A stretch of 64,000 nucleotides of DNA from contig NZ_LT800499.1 of assembly GCF_900166625.1 (NCBI RefSeq), positions 2,570,357 to 2,634,356 of the forward strand, written 5' to 3'. Origin of the DNA: Halobacillus massiliensis (GTDB taxonomy: Bacteria > Bacillota > Bacilli > Bacillales > Halobacillaceae). This document shows, piece by piece, positions 19,567 to 28,998 of the stretch (positions are counted from its first letter, which is position 1; every line of letters begins with the position of its first letter). Below the pieces are notes generated by a model. It was not told where the DNA came from. It searched no databases and saw only the letters and a list, made by a program, of their open reading frames with translations. Position numbers and translations under genes: made by a program.

Positions 19567-20838
19567 CTATATCCCTCCTACGAATCTCTGATGATTCAGC
19601 GTGTTGTTAGGATCAGCCTTTTCCTTAATTCCTTGAAGAAGAAAGAAATAAGCCGGGTTATGCCCCCAGACGTCCGTTTCTTTCCGCCATTCATAAGGCA
19701 TGTGTTTAATTACGGCATGCCCTTTTCTCTTCTCGGCTTCAGCACGGAGCTTCTTAATAGCGGCTGTAACGCCGTCCTTATTACCTGTTAAAATGACGTA
19801 AGAAATTCCGTGTCCTGTCCCGCCGTGGCTTTCTACATGCTCTAACCCTTCGTCCTCAAGCTTCTGTGCCTCATGTATTATTTCAAAAACATCCATGTTT
19901 TTAGTGCTTATCTTTAGTACTGCCTGGTTTTGTTTTGCAGAAAGGCTGTTAGGGACTGCATTAGAAAACGAGCTCCAGAATGCGCATGCTTCTTCCCCGT
20001 TTACTATTTTGATTGGTAATCCTTCTGGAATATTAGCTTCAATCCATGTTTCCTGATAACGCACCGAATTTTCAACGTCCTCTAAGCCGATCAGCAGATG
20101 AAAGCTTTCCTCATTTAAAATTCGTTTTGAAAAAGCTGGATTCATAATCTCCAATGTAACCGGTTCCAACATAGAATCCTGAATGCTTTTGGAAAACGCG
20201 CGCAGGTCATCCAGCTTTCCTGAAGGAACTTTAATCTGTATGAGACTCTCACACTTAGGAACAGGGCGAAGCTTCATTGTAATTTCTGTGATTACACCCA
20301 ATGTGCCCATAGACCCTATGAAAAGCTTATTCATGTCATAGCCTGCAACATTTTTAACTACTTTCCCTCCTGTACGGGTAAGTGTCCCATCAGGATACAC
20401 AATCCTTAAACCTATTACCTGGTCTCTCGCTGATCCATATTTCATTCGTTTAGGTCCGCTTTCATTAGCGGCAATGACACCGCCGATCGTAGCGTCTGCC
20501 GGCCAGTTTGGATCAAGGGAAACCATCTGGCCGAAATCTTTTAAAAAATCCTGCAGTTCTTGTATGGTCGTTCCCGAACGGACAGTAACTGTCATATCTC
20601 CGGCGGTATGTTCTACGATACCTTTATAATCAGCGAGAGAAAGAACGATATCATAATCATTCTTTAATCCTCCGTATCCTCTTTTCGTCCCTCCAGAGAC
20701 AACAGTTACTTTATCTCCTGCCTGATTTGCTTTCTTTAAGATTTCAGAGATTTCCGACTCACTCACCGGGAAGTACTTTAGTGTTCCGTTATTCCCAAAT
20801 CCATTAATTGTACTTTGTAAGACATCCTTTGTTTCCAT
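19567..20838 (-). CDS. glcE: Glycolate oxidase, second FAD-binding subunit GlcE
   Basis: This is a flavoprotein subunit with an FAD-binding PCMH domain: VVSGGTKRGYGGL, then DATIGGVIAANESGPKRMKYG and KNVAGYDMNKLFIGSMGTLGVITE. At 423 residues it is longer than E. coli GlcE. It is the first gene of the glcE-glcF-glcD-FAH-lutP run. The three-subunit arrangement is the proteobacterial type, whereas B. subtilis carries only glcD/glcF-like genes. Confidence 0.88.
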   Translation of the reverse strand: METKDVLQSTINGFGNNGTLKYFPVSESEISEILKKANQAGDKVTVVSGGTKRGYGGLKNDYDIVLSLADYKGIVEHTAGDMTVTVRSGTTIQELQDFLKDFGQMVSLDPNWPADATIGGVIAANESGPKRMKYGSARDQVIGLRIVYPDGTLTRTGGKVVKNVAGYDMNKLFIGSMGTLGVITEITMKLRPVPKCESLIQIKVPSGKLDDLRAFSKSIQDSMLEPVTLEIMNPAFSKRILNEESFHLLIGLEDVENSVRYQETWIEANIPEGLPIKIVNGEEACAFWSSFSNAVPNSLSAKQNQAVLKISTKNMDVFEIIHEAQKLEDEGLEHVESHGGTGHGISYVILTGNKDGVTAAIKKLRAEAEKRKGHAVIKHMPYEWRKETDVWGHNPAYFFLLQGIKEKADPNNTLNHQRFVGGI

Positions 20839-20883
20839 CTGTTACACCTCTTTTAGTCAGGTAATTCGGATGCTTTATAAAAG

Positions 20884-20911
20884 AAGCCACTAACTGTCGT
20901 TAATGGCTCCT
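20884..20911 (-). terminator. Hairpin after malate synthase G gene
   Basis: GAAGCCACTAAC and GTTAATGGCTCC pair around TGTC, and the minus-strand transcript continues into CTTTTAT. It may be a terminator or attenuator between glcB and glcEFD. Confidence 0.6.
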
Positions 20912-20920
20912 TATCACTTA

Positions 20921-23098
20921 TCAACCTTTCGCATATTCCTTTGCTTTCATTTCTAATCGGCGACGGTGCAGAATTGGTTCTGTATAACCGCTAGGCTGTT
21001 CTACACCTTTGAATATTAATTCACGGGCAGCCTGAAATGCGATGGAGCTGTCATAATCAGCGGCCATGGAACGATACTCTGGGTCATCTGCATTCTGTTC
21101 ATCCACTACTTTTGCCATCCGTTCTAAAGTCTCTGTCACCTGGTCTTCTGTGCATATCCCATGATGAAGCCAATTTGCAATATGCTGACTGGATATTCTT
21201 AAAGTAGCGCGATCTTCCATAAGGTTAATATTATTGATATCCGGAACTTTCGAACAGCCGACCCCATGCTCTACCCATCGGACAACATATCCAAGAATTC
21301 CTTGAGCGTTATTGTCTAATTCTTCCTGAATTTCTTCCTGTGACCAATTTGGATTTTCGGCGACAGGAATCTGCAGGATTTCTTCCCTGTAGTTATCATC
21401 ACTCGTAGTCCACTCACTTTGAACGTCAGCTACATCGATCTTGTGATAATGAAGAGCATGAAGTGTCGCAGCAGTCGGAGAAGGCACCCACGCTGTATTT
21501 GCACCCGCCTTCAGCTGTCCATCTTTTTGTTCAAGCATCGCAACCATCATATCAGGCATAGCCCACATCCCTTTACCGATTTGAGCTTTTCTCCTGAATC
21601 CGCTCTTAAGTCCTGTCGTTACATTGGATTTTTCATAAGCGTTCAGCCAGGTGGAGTTTTTCATTTCTCCTTTCCTGATCATAGGGCCAGCTTCCATCGA
21701 GGTATGAATTTCATCACCAGTTCGGTCAAGGAAACCTGTATTAATAAAAGCCACCCTGTCTTTAACTTTACTGATACACGCTTTTAAGTTAAGTGTTGTA
21801 CGGCGCTCTTCATCCATGACTCCAATTTTTAACGTATTTCGTTTATAGCCGAGGAGGTCTTCCGTTCGTTTGAACAGATCTTCTGCAAAAGCTACTTCTT
21901 CAGATCCATGCATTTTTGGTTTGACAATATAAACAGAACCTTCTCTGGAATTCCTGTAGCGCCCGTTTTGTAATACATCATGTTTTGCAATTAAACCCGT
22001 AATAACTGTATCTAGAATCCCCTCAGGGACCTCATCACCATTTTTATCAAGCACCGCGTTGTTGGTCATTAGGTGGCCCACGTTACGGGCAAACATTAGA
22101 GAACGGCCGGGAAGCGTTAACTCTCCGCCATCGGGACGTGAGTAAGTTCGATCAGCGTTCAGTTCACGAGTTACCTCTCCATCTCCTTTTTTGAAGGTAA
22201 CTGAGAGATCTCCTTTAATAAGTCCGAGGTAGTTTCTATAAACCAGCACTTTATCTTCTGCATCGACAGCCGTGACTGAATCTTCAAAGTCCATAATAGT
22301 GGTAAGCGCGGACTCTACCAGAATATCTTTCGCTCCTGCCTTATCTGTTCGGCCAATGGCATCTTCGCGATCGATTTGAATTTCTAGATAAATGCCATTG
22401 TTTTTTAATAGAATGGCCTGAGGTTCTTCCTCGTTTCCGTTATAACCAGCAAACTTAGAATCCTCTTTCAGCCCTGTCACATGTCCGCCCTCAAGCTGAA
22501 CTGACAGCCGGCCGTTCTTCACTTTATAGGCTTCTACATCCTTATGTGAACCTTCTTTCAAAGGGACTGTCTCATCAAGAAATTGCTTTGAATAGTTAAT
22601 AACCTTATCTCCCCTTACAGGGTTGTAGGCTCCTTTAACTTCCGCTCCATCTTCCTCTGAAATAGCATCGGTGCCATAAAGAGCATCATAAAGACTTCCC
22701 CAGCGGGCATTCGCAGCGTTTATAGCGTAGCGTGCGTTATTTACCGGAACGACCAGTTGAGGCCCTGCCTGTAGAGAAATCTCTTCATCAACGTTCTCGG
22801 TATTGATCTCAAAATCTTCAGCCTCTTCTTCAAGATAATTTAATTCTTTTAAAAAGGACTGGTAATTCTCAGCATTAAAGCTCTTGTTCTCTTTATGCCA
22901 GGAGTCAATTTGGCTTTGAATATCTTCGCGCTTTTTTAAAAGTTGTTTGTTTTCCGGTGCGAGATTTAGAACAATAGCTTCTAGCCCTGTCCAAAAGTCT
23001 TCACTGGTTATTCCGCTTTCCGGAATTGCTTCATCATTAATAAATTCATAAAGTTCAGGAGCTACTTGTAAACTTCCTAGCTGCACGTAGTCTTTCAT
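20921..23098 (-). CDS. glcB: Malate synthase G
   Basis: This enzyme condenses glyoxylate with acetyl-CoA to malate, completing glycolate assimilation. The 725-residue length is that of the monomeric G isoform. Visible signatures are [16 protein letters not shown], the [14 protein letters not shown] acid cluster, [34 protein letters not shown] (catalytic Arg/Glu region), [23 protein letters not shown]-type loop and [11 protein letters not shown]. It lies 82 bases upstream of glcE and is divergent from a LysR gene. The ATG follows AGGAGGAAGAGCG. Confidence 0.95.
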   Translation of the reverse strand: MKDYVQLGSLQVAPELYEFINDEAIPESGITSEDFWTGLEAIVLNLAPENKQLLKKREDIQSQIDSWHKENKSFNAENYQSFLKELNYLEEEAEDFEINTENVDEEISLQAGPQLVVPVNNARYAINAANARWGSLYDALYGTDAISEEDGAEVKGAYNPVRGDKVINYSKQFLDETVPLKEGSHKDVEAYKVKNGRLSVQLEGGHVTGLKEDSKFAGYNGNEEEPQAILLKNNGIYLEIQIDREDAIGRTDKAGAKDILVESALTTIMDFEDSVTAVDAEDKVLVYRNYLGLIKGDLSVTFKKGDGEVTRELNADRTYSRPDGGELTLPGRSLMFARNVGHLMTNNAVLDKNGDEVPEGILDTVITGLIAKHDVLQNGRYRNSREGSVYIVKPKMHGSEEVAFAEDLFKRTEDLLGYKRNTLKIGVMDEERRTTLNLKACISKVKDRVAFINTGFLDRTGDEIHTSMEAGPMIRKGEMKNSTWLNAYEKSNVTTGLKSGFRRKAQIGKGMWAMPDMMVAMLEQKDGQLKAGANTAWVPSPTAATLHALHYHKIDVADVQSEWTTSDDNYREEILQIPVAENPNWSQEEIQEELDNNAQGILGYVVRWVEHGVGCSKVPDINNINLMEDRATLRISSQHIANWLHHGICTEDQVTETLERMAKVVDEQNADDPEYRSMAADYDSSIAFQAARELIFKGVEQPSGYTEPILHRRRLEMKAKEYAKG

Positions 23099-23225
23099 CG
23101 CTCTTCCTCCTATAAAGTAATTTGATAGATATGGACTAAAAAAAACGCTTCCAAGATTCCGAATTTTCTATCCATTCCTTACCACTTATCTTATAATAGA
23201 AGTAAATATATCTAAAATATATATT

Positions 23226-23244
23226 TGGAATTTACATTATTCCA
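23226..23244. promoter_or_regulatory. Possible LysR operator between glcB and lysR gene
   Basis: TGGAAT-N7-ATTCCA is an inverted repeat of the spacing used by LysR-type regulators. It lies in the divergent region between the malate synthase gene and the regulator. Binding is inferred, not shown. Confidence 0.45.
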
Positions 23245-23320
23245 TTTAGTTATAACACAGACTTTTCAGGGTTTTCCTGTTGTAAAACAGAACGAAAATG
23301 GTAAAAATGGAGTGATTTTT

Positions 23321-24226
23321 GTGGATATTCGTCATTTGGAATATTTCTCTGAGGCTGCCAAGCAGCTGAGCTTTACTAAAGCAGCAGCAACTCTTCACGT
23401 TTCTCAACCCTCATTAAGTAAAGCTATTAAACAACTCGAAGACGAATTAGGTGTCCCGCTTTTTTATCGTTCCAAACAGCTTGTATTAACAGATGCCGGA
23501 AAAGCTGTACTAATTAACGCAAAAAGTGTCCTGGATGCCTTTCATAATTTAAATTCCGAGTTAAAGGATGTAAAGGATTTAAAGAAAGGCGAGATAAAAA
23601 TTGGCATTCCACCAATTATTGGAGCCGCATTCTTTTCTTCGGTGATTTCCCGTTATAAGGAAAAACACCCGGAAGTCAAGCTGCTTTTAAACGAGGTAGG
23701 TTCAAAAATGATTAAACAAGGGGTAGAAGACGGTTCTCTTGATATCGGACTAATCTGCAACCTTCCTCATAGAAAAGAAGAAATGTTTGAAATCATTGAG
23801 GTTATTCATGATCCACTTACACTCGTCACTGATAGAGACCACCCGCTTGCAGCTAAAGAATCCATAGATGTAAGTGAGCTGGAAAACGAACCATTTATCT
23901 TATATCGTGAAGATTTTACTCTGCACGATAAAATATTAGAGGAATGTGCCAACAAAGGTTTTCATCCGAACATTGTCTGTCAGAGCTCTCAGAGAGATTT
24001 TATGATTGAAATGGTTGCAGCCAAGCTCGGATGTGCCCTATTGCCGAGCAAAATTGCTGGTAATATTATTGATCCTATGCTGGCCGTAATTCCTTTAAAG
24101 AATTCTAATCTTAGCCTGGAGCTTGGGATGGTATGGAAAAAAAATAAGTATCTTCCGTTTGCCGTTCGAGAATTCATAGATATGTCCACACACCTTCTGG
24201 CTGGAGAAGAAATGTCTATATATTAG
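23321..24226 (+). CDS. LysR-family transcription regulator of the glycolate cluster
   Basis: This 301-residue LysR-type regulator has an N-terminal winged helix (RHLEYFSEAAKQLSFTKAAATL, then SQPSLSKAIKQLEDELGVPLF) and a periplasmic-binding-like effector domain (about 90-295). The start is the GTG at 23321, because TGGAGTGA lies before it and the protein then begins DIRHLEYF, as is usual for the family. The frame back to 23225 crosses the likely operator. The divergent position suggests that it controls malate synthase and glycolate oxidase in response to a related acid. Confidence 0.88.
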   Translation: MDIRHLEYFSEAAKQLSFTKAAATLHVSQPSLSKAIKQLEDELGVPLFYRSKQLVLTDAGKAVLINAKSVLDAFHNLNSELKDVKDLKKGEIKIGIPPIIGAAFFSSVISRYKEKHPEVKLLLNEVGSKMIKQGVEDGSLDIGLICNLPHRKEEMFEIIEVIHDPLTLVTDRDHPLAAKESIDVSELENEPFILYREDFTLHDKILEECANKGFHPNIVCQSSQRDFMIEMVAAKLGCALLPSKIAGNIIDPMLAVIPLKNSNLSLELGMVWKKNKYLPFAVREFIDMSTHLLAGEEMSIY

Positions 24227-24262
24227 CAGTGTAGTCCCGAAAATAATTTTCTTAAAATGAAA

Positions 24263-24310
24263 AACCCCCGAACGCTGCAGCACGGGACTACAGCGTTCAG
24301 GGGTTATTTT
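24263..24310. terminator. Bidirectional terminator
   Basis: CCCCGAACGCTG pairs with CAGCGTTCAGGGG (one bulge), flanked by A and T runs. It lies between the convergent LysR and thiT genes. Confidence 0.85.
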
Positions 24311-24319
24311 ATACATTAT

Positions 24320-24892
24320 TCAAGCGTTTTGAGTGAGCAGTGACGGCCTCTTATAGAATAAGAGCCCGATCACAATTGAACTTAAAACAAAAGCAGGAAG
24401 CATATACCCGCCATTATAGACTAGAGAATAAATCCAGACAGGCTGGCCGGGTGGAGCAAACTCACCATAAAATACAATACCAGCAATGAAATGACCGAGA
24501 AAACGCAGAAGGCTCCCGACAAATGCGCCAGCCACCATCCACGTAATCATTCTTTTTAAATTTCTAGTTTTTGCTGCTTCCCATACAGGTTTAGCGAAAA
24601 TTCCAGCAAGACCGATTACTCCAAAAGCAACGATATAATCAAGAAATGCCTGCACAGCTGTTAGGATATAAGCTCCTGTTAAGATTTGATAGAATCCCAG
24701 CAGCAGACCTGTCATCACTCCTCCCTTTAACCCCCAGCGAAAGGCCATTATAAATACCGGCACCATTGCAAAAGATACAGAGCCTCCCTGTGCCCAAAGC
24801 TTAAAAGATAAAAATGGCAGAATATCTAGTAAAATAGCTAAAGCTGAAAAAATAGCAATTTCCACTAAAAATAGAACACCTTTATTTCTCAT
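24320..24892 (-). CDS. thiT: Thiamine transporter ThiT, ECF S-component
   Basis: This 190-residue membrane protein with about six helices is of the YuaJ/ThiT family. It captures thiamine for an energy-coupling-factor transporter whose EcfA/T subunits are encoded elsewhere. The ALAILLDILPF, SFAMVPVFIMAFRWGLKGGVMTGLLLG and GALLRFLGHF-type stretches are typical. The TPP riboswitch and terminator directly upstream confirm thiamine control. Confidence 0.93.
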   Translation of the reverse strand: MRNKGVLFLVEIAIFSALAILLDILPFLSFKLWAQGGSVSFAMVPVFIMAFRWGLKGGVMTGLLLGFYQILTGAYILTAVQAFLDYIVAFGVIGLAGIFAKPVWEAAKTRNLKRMITWMVAGAFVGSLLRFLGHFIAGIVFYGEFAPPGQPVWIYSLVYNGGYMLPAFVLSSIVIGLLFYKRPSLLTQNA

Positions 24893-24918
24893 TTTGCAGT
24901 CCTCCCTTTTATGCGCAC

Positions 24919-24972
24919 AAAAAAAGCAATGCCAAAGGGAAGCTTCCTGATGGAGGAGTCCCGTGCATCGCC
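24919..24972 (-). terminator. TPP riboswitch expression-platform terminator
   Basis: On the minus strand GCGATGC with GGGA pairs with TCCC and GCATTGC, followed by seven T residues. It lies between the TPP aptamer and thiT. Confidence 0.75.
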
Positions 24973-24980
24973 ATCAAAAA

Positions 24981-25075
24981 AGCCACCATCCCTGCGCCAG
25001 TACTAACTGACAGGTTCGAAGGGTCTGAACATCACGCGTTCACTCTCAGCTCTAAACGGCTCCCCTTGAAGGCTT
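24981..25075 (-). promoter_or_regulatory. TPP riboswitch (THI box)
   Basis: Reading the minus strand, the conserved parts appear in order: AAGGGGAGCC, GCTGAGAGTGAA, GACCCTTCGAACCTG, then CAGTTAGTACTGGCGCAGGGA. These are the P2/J2-3 and P4/P5 elements of the TPP aptamer. It is expected to turn thiT off when thiamine pyrophosphate is abundant. Confidence 0.95.
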
Positions 25076-25107
25076 AGTATTCGTTTGCTTTTCTTGCTAT
25101 ATAATCT

Positions 25108-25136
25108 ATTATATCGAAATCTTTATATCGTGACAA
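25108..25136 (-). promoter_or_regulatory. SigA-type promoter of thiT
   Basis: On the minus strand TTGTCA (25136-25131) and TATAAT (25113-25108) are separated by exactly 17 bases, just before the TPP aptamer. Confidence 0.75.
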
Positions 25137-25144
25137 ATAAAGCT

Positions 25145-25570
25145 TTATGGAACAATGGTTACAGGCTTAATCGTTGACTGCATTACATTTTGGCTCACGC
25201 TGCCAAGCAGAGCACCTCTCACACGTCCGACCCCGCGGGTCCCCATTATGATGGCCTGTATGTCTTCATCTCTTGATTCTTCCAAAATCACCTGATCCGG
25301 CAAGCCTACCCTTTTTCTAAATGTGTAAGCGACACCGGATTCTTTTAAAATGCCTTCTGCTTTTTCAAACGCTCGTTTGGCAGCTTCGTCATGAAACGCC
25401 CTGATCTGATGATCTGTTGTAAACTTACGGACGTTTCTCGTATTATAGTTAAATTGCACGTTAAGAACAATTAACTCAACGCCCGTATGTTCCGCCATGT
25501 CAATGGCATGCTGTAAAGCGCGCAGGGATCCTGATGAACCGTCAAATGGAACAAGCAATTTGGTTGTCAT
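25145..25570 (-). CDS. Universal stress protein, UspA family
   Basis: This 141-residue cytosolic nucleotide-binding protein begins KLLVPFDGSSGSLRAL and carries the ATP motif GTRGVGRVRGALLGSVSQNV with the G-2x-G-9x-GS spacing near the C-terminus. It probably dimerises and binds ATP; the exact stress role is unknown. It is a single gene. The ATG is preceded by GGGAGGGG. Confidence 0.88.
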   Translation of the reverse strand: MTTKLLVPFDGSSGSLRALQHAIDMAEHTGVELIVLNVQFNYNTRNVRKFTTDHQIRAFHDEAAKRAFEKAEGILKESGVAYTFRKRVGLPDQVILEESRDEDIQAIIMGTRGVGRVRGALLGSVSQNVMQSTIKPVTIVP

Positions 25571-25633
25571 AATTAACCCCTCCCTTACCTCTATTATACT
25601 CGAAAACCTGCGTAAGAGGAGGGTTCCTTTTTA

Positions 25634-26383
25634 TTACTTGGCATTTGAATAAGCTACGATAAATTCCAGGCTTCGTTCAATAATTATATCCTGATCCCCA
25701 TCAAGTGTGGCTACATGATAACTATTTTCAAGGTGAATGAGTTCCTTATGTTCGGATAGGACCGTATCAAAAATCATCTCTGAATTATCAGGCGGCACTA
25801 CATGATCTTCTTCAGATACAAAAATAAGCATAGGACAGTGGATTTCTCCCAGCGTATCGTGTATTTTTCCCATCAGCCTGTTCAGCTGACTGATAGCAGC
25901 GACAGGCGTCTTATCATAGGCAAGTTCGTAGACACCCGGCTTTTTAATATCAGAACCGATAGCGTCTATAAAACGCTCGTCCGAATTTTCTGCTGTATTT
26001 TCCATATCTGGAATATCTATGGCAGGATTAATCAGAATAGTCCCTGATATATCTTTGTGCTTCAGTGCGGCATATAGAGCGAGGGTACCTCCCATCGACA
26101 AGCCGGCCGCAAAGATTTTCTTGCACCTTTTAGTAAGCCAGTCATAAGCTTCATCTATAGAATCCATCCAATCTTCATAAGTGCTCTTCTCCATGTCTTC
26201 CGGGGCTGTGCCATGTCCTTGCAGACGAGGACAGGCAACTGTATAGCCTTCATTGGAAAAAGCATCAGCCAAAGGCTTTATACTTTGCGTTGTCCCGGTA
26301 AAACCATGGGAAATTAGAATCCCCACTTCATTTCCTTCCCGATAAATCGCTTGTGCTCCTTCTAAAACTGTATATTTTTTCAT
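25634..26383 (-). CDS. Carboxylesterase, Est30-like alpha/beta hydrolase
   Basis: This 249-residue alpha/beta hydrolase resembles Geobacillus Est30. The nucleophile is S96 in GLSMGG, the acid D193 in SEEDHVVP and the base H223 in NSYHVATLD. GILISHGFTGTTQS carries the oxyanion region. It is expected to hydrolyse short-chain esters or monoacylglycerols. It overlaps the upstream SDR gene by 4 bases (ATGA), so the two are translated together. Confidence 0.9.
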   Translation of the reverse strand: MKKYTVLEGAQAIYREGNEVGILISHGFTGTTQSIKPLADAFSNEGYTVACPRLQGHGTAPEDMEKSTYEDWMDSIDEAYDWLTKRCKKIFAAGLSMGGTLALYAALKHKDISGTILINPAIDIPDMENTAENSDERFIDAIGSDIKKPGVYELAYDKTPVAAISQLNRLMGKIHDTLGEIHCPMLIFVSEEDHVVPPDNSEMIFDTVLSEHKELIHLENSYHVATLDGDQDIIIERSLEFIVAYSNAK

Positions 26384-27237
26384 TTATTGACGTTCTCCTT
26401 CTTTCCCAAGATATTATTTAAGACTACTTTTTCAAGCAATCCCCACGGGAGTATATTTTTCAAGAAAACATTTAATCTTACACCAGGTCCTATTGGATAT
26501 CTCAGCTTTTTAAGGCTGTCACTTGACGCAAGCTTTGTCATAAGGTCTGCGACTCTCCTTGGGTCTTCCCTCTCCTCATTATTTAACGCCCTCCAAATGC
26601 CTTTTACATAATCCTGGTAAGGAGACTTAGGATCATAGACCGCCCGGGGAAGGTCCATTCCTGATGACCATATATTTGTTTCAAAAGAACCAGGTTCGAT
26701 AAGAGCGACATCGATCCCAAATGGTTTAAGCTCGAAACGAAGACTTTCAGATAATCCTTCAAGTGCATGTTTTGAACTAACATAGGCGGATAGCCCTGGA
26801 AAACCAATTAAACCGCTGACACTGCTTACGTTAATAATTTTTCCATATTGCTGTCTTCTCATTTTAGGCACAACTGCCTGTATCAGCTGGATCACGCCAA
26901 ATACGTTGGTCTCAAACTGCCTGCGGTAATCATTTACAGGTATCTGTTCTAAAAACCCTCCAATAGCGAAGCCCGCATTGTTAATGAGCACGTCCACGCG
27001 CTCAAGCTGTTCTATACGATCTCTAAATTCTTGTAGCAAAGCTTCTTTAGTAACATCCAGACGCCAGACTTGTATTCTATCTTTCACAGATTTTTCTAAT
27101 CCAGCCTGTTCAAAAATCTTTAATTTCTTTTCATTTCTTATCGTGGCAAAGACATTCATTCCTTTTTCTGCACACTTGATTGCCGCATGATAGCCAAAAC
27201 CGCTCGTTGCTCCTGTTATGATAACTGTCGGCTGCAT
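26380..27237 (-). CDS. Short-chain dehydrogenase/reductase
   Basis: This 285-residue classical SDR has TGATSGFG (8-15) for the nicotinamide cofactor, NNAG at about 86-89, the catalytic serine in INVSSVSG and the YxxxK pair Y152/K156 in YVSSK. The C-terminal 80 residues are extended and basic. The substrate is unknown. It is the first gene of a two-gene unit with the Est30-like esterase, which suggests linked lipid or ester metabolism (inference). Confidence 0.88.
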   Translation of the reverse strand: MQPTVIITGATSGFGYHAAIKCAEKGMNVFATIRNEKKLKIFEQAGLEKSVKDRIQVWRLDVTKEALLQEFRDRIEQLERVDVLINNAGFAIGGFLEQIPVNDYRRQFETNVFGVIQLIQAVVPKMRRQQYGKIINVSSVSGLIGFPGLSAYVSSKHALEGLSESLRFELKPFGIDVALIEPGSFETNIWSSGMDLPRAVYDPKSPYQDYVKGIWRALNNEEREDPRRVADLMTKLASSDSLKKLRYPIGPGVRLNVFLKNILPWGLLEKVVLNNILGKKENVNK

Positions 27238-27320
27238 AACTTTCTCCTTTTCATTTAATATTAGGTAATTTCATGTCTACGCTTTGTTTACCTTTTTTTG
27301 AACACTCTTAATCTTACGTT

Positions 27321-27350
27321 TTGACGAATTGTACGGCATTATAATAAAAT
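27321..27350 (+). promoter_or_regulatory. Probable SigA-type promoter
   Basis: TTGACG (27321-27326) and TAAAAT (27345-27350) are 18 bases apart. Transcription would begin near 27357, after the ATG at 27351. This supports the downstream TTG start for the next gene. Confidence 0.5.
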
Positions 27351-27380
27351 GTGAAGATGTATGAAAGAGAGGTGAATGAA

Positions 27381-27956
27381 TTGCCCTTAATTAAGCTGCA
27401 ACAGTATTCGTTTAAATATCAGATGGTAAGACTTGAAGATATTCATTTTATTAAGTTATACTTGGACGATTTAAACGGGGTGAAAATAACCGCTCCTACC
27501 CAAAAGCCATGGAATAAAGTAGAAGCTTTCCTAATGAAGAAAGAAGATTGGATACTTGAAAAATGGAAAAATATCCATCCTGATTTATATGAGAATGAAG
27601 AATCTAACCGCCTTCCATATCTTGGCCGAAAGTACAAGCTTTTGCTTTCCGCTGATCAAGTAGATGAACCTCTATTTATTTTTTCAAAAGGCAGATTTAT
27701 TTTTACATACCCAGAAAATTATAATAAAGTTGAATGCTTGGCCATGTTAAACAAACACCGGGAGAAATGGCTCAAAAATAAAGCAGCAGAAAAGTTCGCT
27801 CTATTAACAGAAGTCCCAGTCTCAGTTGAAGAAGACTACTTTAGACTGGGAAAAAAAGAGAAAGATGCAATCCTTTTAAACTGGCGTTTGATACATCGGT
27901 CTAAGAGAGATATTTCCAGGCACATTGAAGACTTGAAGCATGAAAAAACATTTTAA
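27381..27956 (+). CDS. YgjP/DUF45-like protein lacking the HExxH zinc site
   Basis: This roughly 191-residue protein resembles the YgjP-like (DUF45) metallopeptidase family up to its end: WILEKWKNI, LPYLGRKYKLLLSAD and AILLNWRLIHR. In family members the last motif leads into VIVHELAHLxxxNHS. Here the chain reads SRHIEDLKHEKTF and stops, so the HExxH motif and the C-terminal helix are missing. It is probably inactive as a peptidase, or a decayed copy. The start is taken as TTG at 27381, 6 bases after GAGAGGTG; ATG codons at 27351/27357 lie at or before the predicted transcript start. Confidence 0.6.
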   Translation: MPLIKLQQYSFKYQMVRLEDIHFIKLYLDDLNGVKITAPTQKPWNKVEAFLMKKEDWILEKWKNIHPDLYENEESNRLPYLGRKYKLLLSADQVDEPLFIFSKGRFIFTYPENYNKVECLAMLNKHREKWLKNKAAEKFALLTEVPVSVEEDYFRLGKKEKDAILLNWRLIHRSKRDISRHIEDLKHEKTF

Positions 27957-27999
27957 AAAACTTGTAAGAGAATGTAGTCTGAAACCTCCATTAACATAT

Positions 28000-28041
28000 A
28001 AAAAGCTGTAGAAAAACGTTTGTTTTTCTACAGCTTTTTTT
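28000..28041. terminator. Bidirectional terminator
   Basis: AAAAAGCTGTAGAAAAAC and its complement form a long stem with T runs on both strands, between two convergent genes. Confidence 0.88.
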
Positions 28042-28852
28042 AAATAAATAATAATAAACTCAAGGCCATGACAGCCATACCGGCTACGACCCCGTATATC
28101 GACAGGTGTTCCTCCCCGTACCTTCTGGAAGCAGGAAGCAGTTCATCCAATGAGATAAATACCATGATACCGGCCACTCCGGCAAATAGTACTCCGAACA
28201 TAACATCGTTTAAGAAAGGCATAAGTATGAGATAGGCTACAAGAGCTCCAATAGGTTCTGAAAGGCCTGATAAAAAGGAAAGCTTAAAAGCTTTTTTCTT
28301 ATCCCCTGTGGCGAAATAAACAGGAACTGATACAGCAATCCCTTCTGGAATATTGTGAATAGCAATAGCTGCAGCGATCGCTATTCCTAATGAAGGATCT
28401 TGAAGTGCGGAAGTAAAAGTTGCAATTCCTTCTGGAAAATTATGAATGGCGATGGCCAGGGCTGTAAAAGTCCCCATTTTCAGCAGTTGTGCATCATTAG
28501 CCGCTGACTTAGGTTTTTCCATATCCTCGACTACCTTGGGTTCATGAGGATTGCCCTGCTTAGGAATAAACTTATCAATGACAGCAATTACTAACATCCC
28601 ACCAAAAAAGCTGGCTACGTTAATCCAATGTCCAGTTCCGTGCCCTAAGGCCTGAACGAGAGAATCCTGGGCTTTAAAAAATATCTCCACCATAGATACA
28701 TAAATCATGACACCAGCTGAAAAGCCTAACGCCAGTGATAGGAAGCGAGTATTTGTCGTAGAAGTAAAAAAGGCTAATAAACTTCCTATACCTGTTGCCA
28801 AACCAGCCATAAGTGTGAGGCCGAAAGCGAACAATACATTCTCCATTTCCAT
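28040..28852 (-). CDS. zupT: ZIP family metal transporter (ZupT-like)
   Basis: This 270-residue membrane protein has about eight helices and takes up zinc or other divalent metals. The ZIP signatures are both present: [14 protein letters not shown] in helix IV and [21 protein letters not shown] in helix V, which form the binuclear metal site. A short charged loop ([17 protein letters not shown]) lies between helices III and IV. It stands alone on the minus strand; no Zur box is obvious upstream. Confidence 0.9.
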   Translation of the reverse strand: MEMENVLFAFGLTLMAGLATGIGSLLAFFTSTTNTRFLSLALGFSAGVMIYVSMVEIFFKAQDSLVQALGHGTGHWINVASFFGGMLVIAVIDKFIPKQGNPHEPKVVEDMEKPKSAANDAQLLKMGTFTALAIAIHNFPEGIATFTSALQDPSLGIAIAAAIAIHNIPEGIAVSVPVYFATGDKKKAFKLSFLSGLSEPIGALVAYLILMPFLNDVMFGVLFAGVAGIMVFISLDELLPASRRYGEEHLSIYGVVAGMAVMALSLLLFI

Positions 28853-28955
28853 TCCTCTCTTTCTATCTGATAATAGTCTAACTTAAATTTTTCCTTAGCG
28901 CAACTTTTTTTGAACTAGTTATATTTTATGCCCAAAGGTAAAAAGATGTGCCCAA

Positions 28956-28998
28956 AAAAAGACTTTCATTTGAGATTTCCTCAAATGAAAGTCTTTTT
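28956..28998 (-). terminator. Terminator of the HtrA-like gene
   Basis: GACTTTCATTTGAG and CTCAAATGAAAGTC form a perfect 14-bp stem, followed on the minus strand by seven T residues. Confidence 0.88.
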
